From NCBI GenBank assembly GCA_964551735.1, contig CAZKEF010000013.1, forward strand, positions 80,816 through 144,815: a DNA stretch of 64,000 bases, read 5' to 3'. The notes beneath the pieces are model-generated. The model saw only the letters and a program-made list of their open reading frames with translations, was not told where the DNA came from and made no database searches. The position numbers and the translations under genes are program-made. Source of the DNA: DAOUAT01 sp964551735. Its GTDB lineage: Bacteria > Chloroflexota > Anaerolineae > CG2-30-64-16. Positions 1-9,195 of this stretch are shown here, one piece after another. Every line of letters starts with the position of its first letter. The first letter of the stretch is position 1.

Positions 1-59
1 CCACACAAGATACTTGCCAATAATCGCTTTCGGCTGCGAGAAAGGGCTTCTCAGCTACC

Positions 60-1445
60 ATGGAGACGAATAGACGCATCGCTGCATGGGTGTTGGTGAG
101 CATCAGCCTTGTCGTGCTGGCCGGCTGCCACCCGCGGGACGGGCTGCTGGCCGATCGGCTCGTCGTTGCAACGGTGGCCGCCGCCGAGGCGACGGAGGCG
201 GCCGCGCTGGCGACCAAAGCGGCCGCGCTGGAGCGCATCGCCCAGGCGACGGGGGCCGCACAACAACACACAACCCTGACGCCCACACCGAGATCCGTTG
301 TATCCCCGATGCGCCCGGCGACACCGCCCCCGGCTCCCGCGCTCATAGCGCGAATTGCGCCATCTGCGCCGGTTGTCCGCGTGCAGCCCGCAGGTTCGCT
401 CCGTGTCGCGCGCGCGTTCCATACTGCTACGCTCCTGGGCGATGGCCGCGTCCTGCTCGTCGGCGGCAGCCGGGCCACCGACGTCTTCCTGGCCGAGGTG
501 GATGTGCACGATCCGCTGACCGGCCAGGCCAGGCAGGTCGCCTCGCTTCACACGCCGCGCCACGGGCACAGCGCGACGGCCCTGCTCGATGGCCGCGTTT
601 TGGTCGTGGGCGGCTATAACCTGCCGCAGCAATGGCTGGACGATGCGGAGGTGTACGATCCCGCACAAGACCGTTGGACAGTGGCGCCTCCCGCCTACTC
701 CCATGGTGTCACTCACAGCGCGACCCTGATGCAGGATGGCCGCGTGCTGGTGGTGGGGGGCGGCATTGGCAGCGGGCGTATCACCGCGCGCGTGGAGATT
801 TTCGATCCGCGTACCGATGCCTGGCTCGAGGCGCAGCCGCTGCCGGCCGATCGCGCTAGCCACACCGCCCAGCTACTGACAGATGGCCGCGTGCTGGTGG
901 CGGGCGGCTGGGGCATGGCCAATGAGCCGGTGGGCGGCGACGCGCTGGTATATGATCCCCAAACGGACACCTGGTCGTCCACTGCGCCGATGGTCAAGCC
1001 GCGCATCTGGGCCCAATCGGTGCGGCTCTCCGATGGCCGCGTGTTGGTGGTGGGCGGCATCACAGAGGAAGACCAGTACATCCCAAAGCTGACGACCAGC
1101 GCCGAGATCTTCGACCCGGCCTGGAACGCATGGACGGCTGTGTCTCCGATGGCGCAGCCGCGCTACTCGCACTTTCTGGCGCCGCTGGCCGATGGCAGGG
1201 CGCTGGTCTTTGGCGGCGCGCGCGATTGGGACTGCTGCTGGAGCAGCAGCACGTTCGTCCGGGAGATCGAGCGCTACGATCCGCTGGCGAACGAATGGCG
1301 CACCGTCGGCGAGCTGCCGCGGCCCAGCGCGCAGGCCAGCGCGGTCATCCTGGCCGACGGCCGCGCCTGGTTGGCCGGGGGACGGGATAATGGCCGGGTC
1401 GACGCGCTGCACTTTGCGGACGCCTGGCTGATCGGCGGAGATTGA
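60..1445 (+). CDS. Kelch-repeat lipoprotein
   Basis: The 461-residue product has a lipoprotein signal: basic start, hydrophobic stretch and lipobox LAGC with Cys23. A region rich in Ala/Glu and then Pro (about 25-110) leads into seven repeats, each carrying DGRxLVVGG or a close variant (DGRVLLVGG, DGRVLVAGG, DGRALVFGG, DGRAWLAGG) with downstream YDP and W residues. This is the hallmark of a Kelch/galactose-oxidase-type beta-propeller. No copper-ligand set of galactose oxidase is evident, so a binding role at the outer face of the membrane is more likely than oxidation. The ATG at 60 follows a small hairpin (arms 38-42 and 48-52) whose loop holds the AGGG that could be the ribosome-binding site. 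The next gene starts 18 bases downstream, so they are probably co-transcribed. The ligand is unknown. Confidence 0.85.
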   Translation: METNRRIAAWVLVSISLVVLAGCHPRDGLLADRLVVATVAAAEATEAAALATKAAALERIAQATGAAQQHTTLTPTPRSVVSPMRPATPPPAPALIARIAPSAPVVRVQPAGSLRVARAFHTATLLGDGRVLLVGGSRATDVFLAEVDVHDPLTGQARQVASLHTPRHGHSATALLDGRVLVVGGYNLPQQWLDDAEVYDPAQDRWTVAPPAYSHGVTHSATLMQDGRVLVVGGGIGSGRITARVEIFDPRTDAWLEAQPLPADRASHTAQLLTDGRVLVAGGWGMANEPVGGDALVYDPQTDTWSSTAPMVKPRIWAQSVRLSDGRVLVVGGITEEDQYIPKLTTSAEIFDPAWNAWTAVSPMAQPRYSHFLAPLADGRALVFGGARDWDCCWSSSTFVREIERYDPLANEWRTVGELPRPSAQASAVILADGRAWLAGGRDNGRVDALHFADAWLIGGD

Positions 1446-1463
1446 AACGGCAGAGAACCTTCG

Positions 1464-3380
1464 GTGAACACAACGGCGCGACCTCGAGACTGGCTTCTCG
1501 TCCTCATCTGCATCGTCGTCCTGACCGGATGCCATCGCCTGGTCGCGTCGACGCCGGAGGTCGCGCTATCACCCGTTCCCGAAGCCGGTTCCATCCATGG
1601 CGCGCCCATAGTTATTGAGACGAACGCGCCCCCTGTCGTCGTTTACGACAGCGACGCCTTCACCGTCACTGCGCCGATCAGCGACACCGCCACGGCCGCG
1701 TTCATGTGGAGCTACGTGCAACTCCTGAACAACTGGAACCCCGCGACCGGCCTGGTGCGCGACAAGGACGCAGTCCCCAGCGGCGCGTTCGACGCGATCC
1801 AGGCCACCGGCAGTCTGGCCGCCGTGACGGCGCTGGCGGATCAACTTGGCGTTATCGCGCACGGCGATGCGCGCTGGATCGTGGACCGGATCGGCCGCGC
1901 GCTGCTGCACGAGACGCCGCGTTACCGCGGGCTGTGGCCCCATTTCGTCCAGGTCTCCCCCGAGGGCGCGATCACCATCGTGCCGGGCACGGAATGGTCT
2001 TCTGTGGATACGGTGATTGCGGCCATCGGCCTGCTGACCGCGCAGCACGGCCTGGGGCTGGACACCGCCGCGGCCGAGGAGATGCTGCGGGCGATTGACT
2101 GGGCCGATCTGACGGCCGGCCCGGGCGGGATGATCGCGCACGGCTACGCCTTCGCCGGCGACAGGCTCCCCGGGGCGTGGGACACCTTCGGCACGGAGAG
2201 CTGGCTGGTCGAACTCGCCTATGCCGCGGCGACGGGCCGGGTGGCGCCGTTGGCCCACCCTGCGCCCCCCACGGCCAACGGCTCGGGGTTCATTGACGAG
2301 CTGGCCTGGTTGTTTGTGCGGCCCCCCTCTGCGCCTGACACTTGGGGCGTCGCCTGGCCAGCCTACCGTTCGACGGCAGCCAACAAGCAGATCGGCTACT
2401 ACCCCAGGAAAGACGCCGCATCCTGCGTTGCCCAGGCTGGCCTGTTCGGCCTGTCGGCGGCCGAGGTGCCGGACCCCTCCCAGGTGGCGCCAGAGAACGT
2501 CTATCAGGCTTTCGGCGTCGGCGGCCGCTTCGCGCTGGCCAACGACGGATCGGCACTGTCCGGCGCGCCCGTGGTGGTCCCGCACTATTCGGCGCTGATC
2601 GCGGCGCTGCGGCCGGCCGACGCGATCGCCATGTGGGATTGGCTCATCCGGCACGGGTTCTTCTCGCCGAAAGACAACGTGGAGAGCCTGATGTTCCCGC
2701 CGGGCGCCAGCTGCGATCCTGGCAGGGCCGCCTGGAACCGCCAGCACGGATCGTGGAACCTGGCGCTGCAGGCGTTGGGCTGGGGGCGTTACCTGGCGCA
2801 ACGCCGCGGACAGACCCCCATCCTGTGGCGGGCGGCCATTGAGAATCCGCTGCTGCGCGAGGGGTATCGCCTGTTGGCGCCGAACGAGGCGCCTGAGCCG
2901 TCGCCTGGCATGTGGACGATCTCGCGCGAGTGTGAAGACCGCGCCGAGCCCACGGTCGGGCAGACGCTCGAACGGCCCCACGCCTCCGGCCTGCTCGTAC
3001 ACGGGCAGTTCGGCACGATCTCAACGGCGCCCTGGTCGCCGCAGGGGGGCGCTGTGCGCTACGCCGGCATCGTCCTGCCCGAGGCGAAGCGCCTGTACCT
3101 GCGGCTTCGCTATTCCAAATTCAGTCCGGCGTCCGTGCCTGTCGCGATCTATCTGGACGATGAGGCCTCCCCCAGAGCCGTGCGCTATCTGGTGGACCAG
3201 GGCAGTTGGGACAACTTCGCCTGGACAGAGCCGATTCTGCTGGGGGCCGTCGTCAGCGGGACGCACATCCTCACTTTCGCCACGGCCGGCCAGACCTACG
3301 GCGTGGCGGATCTCGACCTGTTCATCCTGGCCAACGAGCCGCCGGCCATCCCGCCGCTGACGCTGTCCCCGATTCCCTGA
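1464..3380 (+). CDS. Lipoprotein with glycoamylase/DUF3131-like (alpha/alpha)-barrel
   Basis: The 638-residue product starts at GTG and has a lipobox VLTGC (Cys23). Residues about 70-470 form a helical, Trp-rich domain with motifs SYVQLLNNWNPATGLVRDK, TEWSSVDTVIAAIGLL, WDTFGTESW and NVESLMFPPG. It is strikingly similar over its whole length to the C-terminal half of the protein encoded at 9196-11499, so the two are paralogues. The pattern resembles the (alpha/alpha)6 barrels of DUF3131 and of the glycoamylase/GH144 group, suggesting action on a glucan or other polysaccharide; this is an inference from motif style, and catalytic residues are not assigned. The last 150 residues look like a beta-sandwich accessory domain. 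The ribosome-binding site before the GTG is weak, but the lipoprotein signal fixes the start closely. Confidence 0.75.
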   Translation: MNTTARPRDWLLVLICIVVLTGCHRLVASTPEVALSPVPEAGSIHGAPIVIETNAPPVVVYDSDAFTVTAPISDTATAAFMWSYVQLLNNWNPATGLVRDKDAVPSGAFDAIQATGSLAAVTALADQLGVIAHGDARWIVDRIGRALLHETPRYRGLWPHFVQVSPEGAITIVPGTEWSSVDTVIAAIGLLTAQHGLGLDTAAAEEMLRAIDWADLTAGPGGMIAHGYAFAGDRLPGAWDTFGTESWLVELAYAAATGRVAPLAHPAPPTANGSGFIDELAWLFVRPPSAPDTWGVAWPAYRSTAANKQIGYYPRKDAASCVAQAGLFGLSAAEVPDPSQVAPENVYQAFGVGGRFALANDGSALSGAPVVVPHYSALIAALRPADAIAMWDWLIRHGFFSPKDNVESLMFPPGASCDPGRAAWNRQHGSWNLALQALGWGRYLAQRRGQTPILWRAAIENPLLREGYRLLAPNEAPEPSPGMWTISRECEDRAEPTVGQTLERPHASGLLVHGQFGTISTAPWSPQGGAVRYAGIVLPEAKRLYLRLRYSKFSPASVPVAIYLDDEASPRAVRYLVDQGSWDNFAWTEPILLGAVVSGTHILTFATAGQTYGVADLDLFILANEPPAIPPLTLSPIP

Positions 3381-3488
3381 GCTACACCGACACCCCGCGC
3401 CACCCCAGGTAATCTGGCGGTAATCTTCCCGCGCGATGATATGCTGGCTGCACGCGGACGCTTTCATTCTCACGTATCCTCTCAATTT

Positions 3489-3544
3489 GTAGGGGCGCAC
3501 CCTCGCGGTCGCCCCGGCGGGCAGGCGCAAGGCCGTGCCCCTAC
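3489..3544. repeat. Dispersed-type palindromic repeat (GTAGGGGC...GCCCCTAC)
   Basis: Arms 3489-3496 (GTAGGGGC) and 3537-3544 (GCCCCTAC) are perfect inverse complements. The pairing continues with a G-T wobble and a G-C pair, and the GC-rich interior can fold further. It lies in the 173-base gap between two lipoprotein genes, next to a second repeat-like string (3568-3598). The architecture is that of small non-autonomous intergenic elements; no second copy was found in this window. Confidence 0.5.
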
Positions 3545-3567
3545 ACCGGATTATTGAAAGAACCATT

Positions 3568-3598
3568 TTCACCACGGAGGCACGGAGTGCACAGAGGT
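3568..3598 (+). repeat. ACCACGGAGGCACGGAG-type intergenic repeat
   Basis: The string begins ACCACGGAGGCACGGAG and continues into TGCACAGAGG, an imperfect repetition of an 8-9 base unit of the type (C)ACGGAGG/CACAGAGG. From memory, such strings are common in intergenic DNA of several bacterial phyla. Here it overlaps the apparent 5' end of the next gene, which affects start choice. Confidence 0.4.
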
Positions 3599-4195
3599 TC
3601 TTTTATTCAGACAAGAACCCATGTCCTCGGCCTGGCGCTGGTCATTGGCGGCCTGGTGTTGGCCGGCTGCCATCCGCTGGTTCGGGCCACCCCCACCCCC
3701 GGCATCCCGCCCCTGGTGATCGCCGACTTCGATACCTGCCAGCGCACCAACAACCTCGGCGGCGAGATGGGCGCGGCTTACAACTCGCCTGACCGGCTGA
3801 CGGAGAGCTACATCCCGGAAGCCGGCCGCGGCTGCGTGGCCCGGCTGGAGTATCAGGTCACCGGCTGGGCGGCCTTCTGGCTGAAGCTGGGGGGCGCCGA
3901 TCTGCGCTCCTACAGCGCGTTGACCTTCGACGTGCGGGCCGACGGTGAGGCAGGGATCCCCGGCCAGATCAAGGTCGAGTTGAAGCGCGGCAACGGGGAG
4001 CTCCTGATCAGCCAGGTGACGGGCATCGGCCCGGACTGGCAGCCCGTGCGCATCCCCCTGGCCGACTTGCGTCCGACGAGCCACAATCCGCCGCTGGCCT
4101 CGTTCGCAGGGATCGATGAGTTGGTGTTCACGTTCGAGGCCGGGCAGGCGGGGCGTCAGGGGGTGGTGTATCTGGACGATATTCGGGTCGAGTGA
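3587..4195 (+). CDS. Small lipoprotein with CIA30/CBM-like beta-sandwich
   Basis: This is a lipoprotein of about 202 residues. From the GTG at 3587 the signal peptide ends in LVLAGC (Cys28). The mature domain starts with IADFDTCQRTNNLGG and ends with GVVYLDDIRVE. This pattern, an opening 'DFD...N.GG', a central Trp-rich strand and a closing 'LDDI' strand, is typical of the galactose-binding-like folds of CBM11 and CIA30. A sugar-binding accessory role next to the barrel proteins is plausible. An in-frame TTG at 3554 would add 11 residues encoded by intergenic-repeat-like DNA, so GTG 3587 is preferred; neither has a convincing ribosome-binding site. After Cys comes His-Pro, as in the Kelch lipoprotein. 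Confidence 0.7.
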   Translation: MHRGSFIQTRTHVLGLALVIGGLVLAGCHPLVRATPTPGIPPLVIADFDTCQRTNNLGGEMGAAYNSPDRLTESYIPEAGRGCVARLEYQVTGWAAFWLKLGGADLRSYSALTFDVRADGEAGIPGQIKVELKRGNGELLISQVTGIGPDWQPVRIPLADLRPTSHNPPLASFAGIDELVFTFEAGQAGRQGVVYLDDIRVE

Positions 4196-4253
4196 CGACT
4201 CTTCAACCGATCTTCATTACCACTGAACAGACACCAGCAAAGGAGCATTCACC

Positions 4254-5738
4254 ATGAAGCCATATCACCTGCTGATCCCGGTTGTAGCTATCTGCTTGCT
4301 GCTGACAGCGGCGCATGACTCGCGCAGCGCGATCGAGGAGCAGCCCCTTGACCTCGCGCCCATACATGTCCAGGCGCAGCCAGATGCTCCACTGATACCT
4401 ATGTACATCCGCTTCCATCCGCGGTTCTACAAGGAATACGGCGCAACAGGGTGGAGTTCCACGCTCTATGTACAGAATTCCGGCCAAGGATGGGGCACCT
4501 ATGTCCTTGAATTCCGCGACTGCGTCTCTGGTACATTTGTGTACCTCTCGGACTGGACCATTCCGCCCGGGGTAACCCGGGTAGCCGGCCCCGGCGATTT
4601 CCCGGACCTGCCGCCCGGCTGCTACAGTCTGATTATCACCAGCGATACGTATCTTGCACACGCCAGTTTGGTGGAAGACACCTGGAACGGCGGGTCAGCG
4701 GCCGACACGTTGGCGACGTACCCGGGATTTGCCGAGGAAGAGGCGGCCTCTGAACTGCGTTTCGGGCCGCTGCTCAAAGGGGATGTCAACTCGACGGTGC
4801 ATATCTGGAATGCCAGCTACTACGCCTCCGTTACCCTGACGGCCAACGCTTACGATGCATCTGGCGTCAAGATCGTCCTGCCATCCTGTGCGCTTGCTCC
4901 ATACGCGCAGTGTAGTTACAACGCTTCAACCCTGGCGCAATTGCCGCCATCGTTCGTTGGCACGTTGGTCATCCAGGCCACCGGAAGATCAATCATGGGC
5001 CTCATGGACCTGGACAGTCCATCCGGCGACACCAGCGAGTATCGCAAACCTCTGGCGCCCGGCGCGACCTCAGTATGCCTGCCGCGGGCCCTCAGGCATG
5101 TGAACGAAGGGGGCATGACGTGTTCGACGACCGTCTTTGTAGCGAACACTGCCAACCAGGCGTCGAATGTGGACCTGGCGTTCTATGGACAAACCGGGGC
5201 GCCGGCAACCCTCTACTACAGCTTCAGTCTGGCGGCGAACGGTTCTCGCTACCTCAGGTTAGTGGATCTCGCGCAGCTCGGCGATGGCATCTGGTCTGTC
5301 TGCGCCAGCGGGACCCAGCCAGTGACCCTGGAGGAACTAACCCAGGCGGAGAGCCCATCCCCAGCGCCGGCCTCAAGTGCAACCCATGGGGGAAGCAAGC
5401 TGGGTACGTCTGTGTTCCCAGACCCAACACATCTGGCGCTCACGCATTTGATGCGCAGCGACGAATCCTACACGGCTTTCAGCCTCCAAAACCCCGGCGG
5501 CACAACCGCAAGCGTTGAGCTGAAGTACTACGACCTCGACGGGGCGTTGATCCACACCGATTCGGTGGACCTGCCCCCAAAGGGCTGGGCGCGCTTCAAT
5601 CAGAGCACCCAGCCTGAGTTGGGGAATGGCTATGTGGGCAGTCCGGTGGTCAGTAGCAGCCAGGCCTTAATCGCCCTGGTAGATACGTATGTGCCTCCGA
5701 CGCCGAAACGTGTCTTTCTGCCACTGGTGTTGCGGTGA
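4254..5738 (+). CDS. Secreted beta-rich protein ending in FLPLVLR
   Basis: The 494-residue product has an N-terminal signal peptide (hydrophobic about 5-22) and no membrane segment after it. The sequence is rich in beta-strand-like segments with repeated 'hVxNxG/WNASY/QNPGG' patterns (YVQNSGQGWGTY, HIWNASYYASV, FVANTANQASNV, FSLQNPGGTTAS), suggesting three or four repeated beta-sandwich domains of about 110 residues. The extreme C terminus is VFLPLVLR, a motif also found at the end of the folded region in the 7000-9087 and 9196-11499 proteins. The start at 4254 has a good AAAGGAG site. No family is recognised; an extracellular structural or adhesive role is a guess. Confidence 0.75.
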   Translation: MKPYHLLIPVVAICLLLTAAHDSRSAIEEQPLDLAPIHVQAQPDAPLIPMYIRFHPRFYKEYGATGWSSTLYVQNSGQGWGTYVLEFRDCVSGTFVYLSDWTIPPGVTRVAGPGDFPDLPPGCYSLIITSDTYLAHASLVEDTWNGGSAADTLATYPGFAEEEAASELRFGPLLKGDVNSTVHIWNASYYASVTLTANAYDASGVKIVLPSCALAPYAQCSYNASTLAQLPPSFVGTLVIQATGRSIMGLMDLDSPSGDTSEYRKPLAPGATSVCLPRALRHVNEGGMTCSTTVFVANTANQASNVDLAFYGQTGAPATLYYSFSLAANGSRYLRLVDLAQLGDGIWSVCASGTQPVTLEELTQAESPSPAPASSATHGGSKLGTSVFPDPTHLALTHLMRSDESYTAFSLQNPGGTTASVELKYYDLDGALIHTDSVDLPPKGWARFNQSTQPELGNGYVGSPVVSSSQALIALVDTYVPPTPKRVFLPLVLR

Positions 5739-5847
5739 TTCATACGGCCTATAGGCAGGAGGCGCCACAAGCCTATATCGTTGAAACACGGACATGGCAA
5801 AAGCTGAGTGCGCAACGTAGAGATGTCAAATCTTCATGGAGGCAGGC

Positions 5848-6879
5848 ATGGAATGTCACGGTTCAGGAGGCTCAGCGGAACAGCAGTCGCAAAAGTCGGC
5901 CTTTGTCGCCGACGCGTGTGGCCGTGTGCAGGATGTCCGAGGTCTCGATGAGTCCCAGATTGCAGCGGCGCTGTCCGCATGGGAAGTGCGCCAGCAGCCG
6001 CCGCGTTTGGAGCCTCGATACTATGTCATCTTCATCCCGATCGGATTGATCATTAGCCTGATTGTGGCGCTGGTGTCACTCGTTACTCCAGAGAGCCGCG
6101 CCAAACGGGAGTTTAGCGCCGGCAATGACAACTACGAGGTCCGCAGTTACGAGCAGGCGATTGCCAGGTATGACGAAGCGATCCGCCTGAAGTCCGATTT
6201 CTGGGAAGCTTACAATAACCGTGGGTTGGCTCAGCAGGCCAAGGGCGAGTACGACCGAGCCATTGCCGACTTCGACCAGGCGCTCAAGCTGAACCCGGTG
6301 TCAGCTCAGACCTCTGAGATCCTCGATAATCGCGGACTTGCCTATCGTGCCATCGGTGCATACGACGAGGCAATCGCAGACTTCAGCGAAGCGATCGAGC
6401 AAGATAGCTTTGCCCTGCATCCCGCCTACTACGATCACCGAGGCGTTACCTACTGGTACGCGGAGGACTACGACAAAGCCATCGCCGACTTCAATGCTGG
6501 CATTCGCGCCGTCGTTGGGCATCGCCTCGGCTTGTCGCTTGATCCGGCGCCGGATGAGGCCGACACCCTGGATCAACGTTTAGATGAACAGATCGCGGAC
6601 TTCACGTTCAAGGAGGAGTTGCCGCTGCTTTATGCCCATCGCGGTCTGGCTTATCTCAGTATAGAGAATGCCGACAAGGCGCTGGCGGACCTTGACAGGT
6701 CCATCAAGCTGCGCCCCAGGTTGGCGCTTGGCTACTATCTGCGCGGCGTCGCGTACCGCCTGACGGGTGATGGCGATCGAGCTGTCGAGGACTTTCGGCA
6801 CGTCATCGCCCTGAATAATGATCCCGACCTCCTGCGCCAGGCCGAGACCCAATTGCGTGAGCTGGGGGTAACCCCGTGA
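5848..6879 (+). CDS. Membrane-anchored TPR-repeat protein
   Basis: The 343-residue product starts from the ATG at 5848, which has GGAGG five bases upstream; an in-frame ATG at 5836 would contain that ribosome-binding site and is less likely. A polar N-terminal region of about 58 residues is followed by one membrane segment (VIFIPIGLIISLIVALVSLV). Then come about six tetratricopeptide repeats with the signature 'YxxAIxxYDxAIxLxPxxxxAYxNRGLAxxxxGEYDxAIADFxxAL'. Such proteins are scaffolds for protein-protein contacts. It sits among secreted-protein genes, so a role in assembling or localising surface proteins is possible but not shown. Confidence 0.8.
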   Translation: MECHGSGGSAEQQSQKSAFVADACGRVQDVRGLDESQIAAALSAWEVRQQPPRLEPRYYVIFIPIGLIISLIVALVSLVTPESRAKREFSAGNDNYEVRSYEQAIARYDEAIRLKSDFWEAYNNRGLAQQAKGEYDRAIADFDQALKLNPVSAQTSEILDNRGLAYRAIGAYDEAIADFSEAIEQDSFALHPAYYDHRGVTYWYAEDYDKAIADFNAGIRAVVGHRLGLSLDPAPDEADTLDQRLDEQIADFTFKEELPLLYAHRGLAYLSIENADKALADLDRSIKLRPRLALGYYLRGVAYRLTGDGDRAVEDFRHVIALNNDPDLLRQAETQLRELGVTP

Positions 6880-6999
6880 AACAAGGAATCATGACAGGCA
6901 TGATCATGGTTCAGATGTAGATTCCGAGAGCTGTGCCGATAGCCTTGACCAATAATCCATCCATCAGACAACTGGCCGCACTGGCCGAAGGAGAGCACT

Positions 7000-9087
7000 A
7001 TGTCACACATAACCACACTTCTGAAGGCTACGCTCATCGCCCTATTCATCCTCTTAGCCGCCGGACAGGCTCGCAGTGTTTCTGCAGGGGACAATATTTG
7101 GACCCGCATGGGACCCGAAGGCGGAAACGTCGGCCTCTCGGCAATTGACCCGGTGAATCCTGATATTCTCTATGCGTCAACATCGGCTGGTCCGTACAAG
7201 AGCACGGACGGCGGCACAAGTTGGGAGGCGATCCCTGGCTTGCCCGCTGATAGTGGTGCCCTGGCGATCGATCCACAAACGCCGACGACTCTTTACGCAT
7301 TGACATCCGACGACGGCGTCTTCAAGAGCACGGATGGCGGCGTCAGTTGGAAGGCAGTCAATACCGGGCTACCTGCTACCTGTGACGTCACTTTCCTGGC
7401 GTTTGATCCGGTGAGTCCTGATATCCTCTATGCGTGGACTTGGGGATGCGGGATATACAAAAGCACAACCGGAGGTGGCCACTGGTACCCGATCAACACC
7501 GGCCTGACCAGTCAATATGTCCTCAGGGTGGTGATCGACCCGCTGACAACAGCCACCCTCTATGCGGGGACATATGGCGGAGGCGTGTTCAAGAGCACAG
7601 ACAGCGGTGAAAACTGGATCGCGATCAACAATGGCCTGTCTGACACCAATGTTGGCGGCCTGGCAGTCAACCCGGTAACGCCGACCACCCTGTATGCGAG
7701 GACTTGGGGTAGTGGGGTGTTCAAGAGTACAGATGGCGGTGAAAATTGGATCGCGATCAACAATGGCTTGCCTATTCATGAACTTGATAGCTCGGCCTTG
7801 GCCATCGATCCAATGAGGCCAGACACCCTCTATACGACGACATACGGTGGGGGCGTGTTCAAGAGCACCGATGGGGGGGACCATTGGGCCGCGATTAACA
7901 CTGGCCTGACGAGCAAGTATGTTTACTCTGTAAGGATCGCCCCGGCGAGTTCTGACACCCTCTACGTGGGGACTTGGGGCGGGGGTGCGTTCAAGAGCAC
8001 GAACGGTGGCGGCAACTGGATCGCGATCAACAATGGCCTGCCCATGGCCGATGTTGACGTTCATGCCGTGGCGATAGACCCGCTGACACCGTCCACCCTC
8101 TATGCGGCAATAGGTGGTGGCGGTGTGTACAAAAGCGCCGACAGTGGCTTGACTTGGATGGCGGCCAGCACTGGCCTTACGGAGACTTCGGTTTCAACAC
8201 TGGCGATTGACCCGGTGACGCCGGCCATCCTCTATGCGGGAACATGGGGAGGCGGTGTGTTCAGGAGCGCGGATGGCGGCGACAATTGGAGTTCGGTTAA
8301 TAACGGCCTGACCGATGCCTGCATTAGTATCCTTGCAATTGACCCGGTGACGCCGACCACCGTCTATGTAACGACATTCAGCGGCGGCGCTTTCAAGACC
8401 ACAGCCACAGATAGTGATGTCCTTTGGACCCCGATCAACACCGGAGTGCCGGCGGAGTGCCGTATTACTGTCCTGGCGATCAACCCGGTGACAACAACAA
8501 CTCTGTATGCGGGAACAGCCTGCGGAACGTCATTAAGGGCCTCCGTGTTCAAGAGCACTGACGGCGGTGACAGTTGGAGCCAGGCTGGAGACCCGATCGA
8601 CCTCATCGGTATCCAATCCCTTGTACTTGACCCGAAGGCGCCGGATGTTGTGTACGCCTCGACAACCACGAGCGGTATATGGAAAAGTGAGGATGGTGGT
8701 CAGACCTGGAACAATTCCAGTATCGGTCTGGCAGTTCCAGGAACTGGGGTGCTGGCGATTGATCCGAAGACGCCGGCTACTCTCTACGTCTCGAATGCCG
8801 GCGTGGCCAAGAGCACCAATGGCGGCGCAAGCTGGCGCGCACTCAATGCCGGACTTCCCACTACCGGTGTCTCCGCTCTGGCGGTTGACCCGATGGCACC
8901 GCTGAATCTTTACGCAGGGACGGGTCGTGGCTTATTTGCAATTCAACAAGCGGACATGAAGTATCGGACTTACCTGCCGCTAATCTCGTTCCCTCCCCGA
9001 AATTCGACGCCAGTTCTTACACCGACGCCTACCGCCCTGCCGGAACCGACCAAAGCGCCCGAGCCAACGGCTGTCCCTGCACCGTAG
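7000..9087 (+). CDS. Secreted BNR/Ycf48-like beta-propeller protein
   Basis: The 695-residue product has a signal peptide (about 1-30) and about 13 successive repeats of about 45 residues, each with the core GVFKSTDGGENW followed by 'AINNGL' and then 'LAIDPxTPxTLYAGT'. These are BNR/Asp-box-type blades as in Ycf48, sortilin-like and photosystem-stability-like propellers, enough for two stacked propellers. After the last blade comes YLPLISF and then a Pro/Thr-rich tail. The ribosome-binding site GAAGGAGAG is strong. Such proteins bind other proteins or glycans; the Asp-box alone does not imply sialidase activity, and no sialidase arginine triad is apparent. The strong repeat-to-repeat similarity suggests recent blade duplication. 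Confidence 0.8.
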   Translation: MSHITTLLKATLIALFILLAAGQARSVSAGDNIWTRMGPEGGNVGLSAIDPVNPDILYASTSAGPYKSTDGGTSWEAIPGLPADSGALAIDPQTPTTLYALTSDDGVFKSTDGGVSWKAVNTGLPATCDVTFLAFDPVSPDILYAWTWGCGIYKSTTGGGHWYPINTGLTSQYVLRVVIDPLTTATLYAGTYGGGVFKSTDSGENWIAINNGLSDTNVGGLAVNPVTPTTLYARTWGSGVFKSTDGGENWIAINNGLPIHELDSSALAIDPMRPDTLYTTTYGGGVFKSTDGGDHWAAINTGLTSKYVYSVRIAPASSDTLYVGTWGGGAFKSTNGGGNWIAINNGLPMADVDVHAVAIDPLTPSTLYAAIGGGGVYKSADSGLTWMAASTGLTETSVSTLAIDPVTPAILYAGTWGGGVFRSADGGDNWSSVNNGLTDACISILAIDPVTPTTVYVTTFSGGAFKTTATDSDVLWTPINTGVPAECRITVLAINPVTTTTLYAGTACGTSLRASVFKSTDGGDSWSQAGDPIDLIGIQSLVLDPKAPDVVYASTTTSGIWKSEDGGQTWNNSSIGLAVPGTGVLAIDPKTPATLYVSNAGVAKSTNGGASWRALNAGLPTTGVSALAVDPMAPLNLYAGTGRGLFAIQQADMKYRTYLPLISFPPRNSTPVLTPTPTALPEPTKAPEPTAVPAP

Positions 9088-9195
9088 CAGGTGCAGGCGC
9101 CAAGCGGTAGCAATCAATGTGGGGTGAAGCGTCCGCCCAAAGAGAGGCTGCCGCGGCGCCTCACCCCGCTTTCACACGAACGAAGGGGAAATCCA

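Noticed and set aside
1569..3002. Long open frame on the minus strand (477 codons) opposite the barrel lipoprotein
   Set aside because: High GC creates long antisense frames. The predicted protein is Arg/Gln/His-rich without motifs, and the + strand gene has a lipobox and a paralogue.
5735..6049. 104-codon + strand frame overlapping the TPR gene start
   Set aside because: It overlaps a gene with clear TPRs in another frame and has no motifs.
7560..7990. Regular repetition that might suggest a CRISPR array
   Set aside because: The repeats are coding BNR blades in one continuous frame with conserved protein motifs, and there are no unique spacers of constant length.
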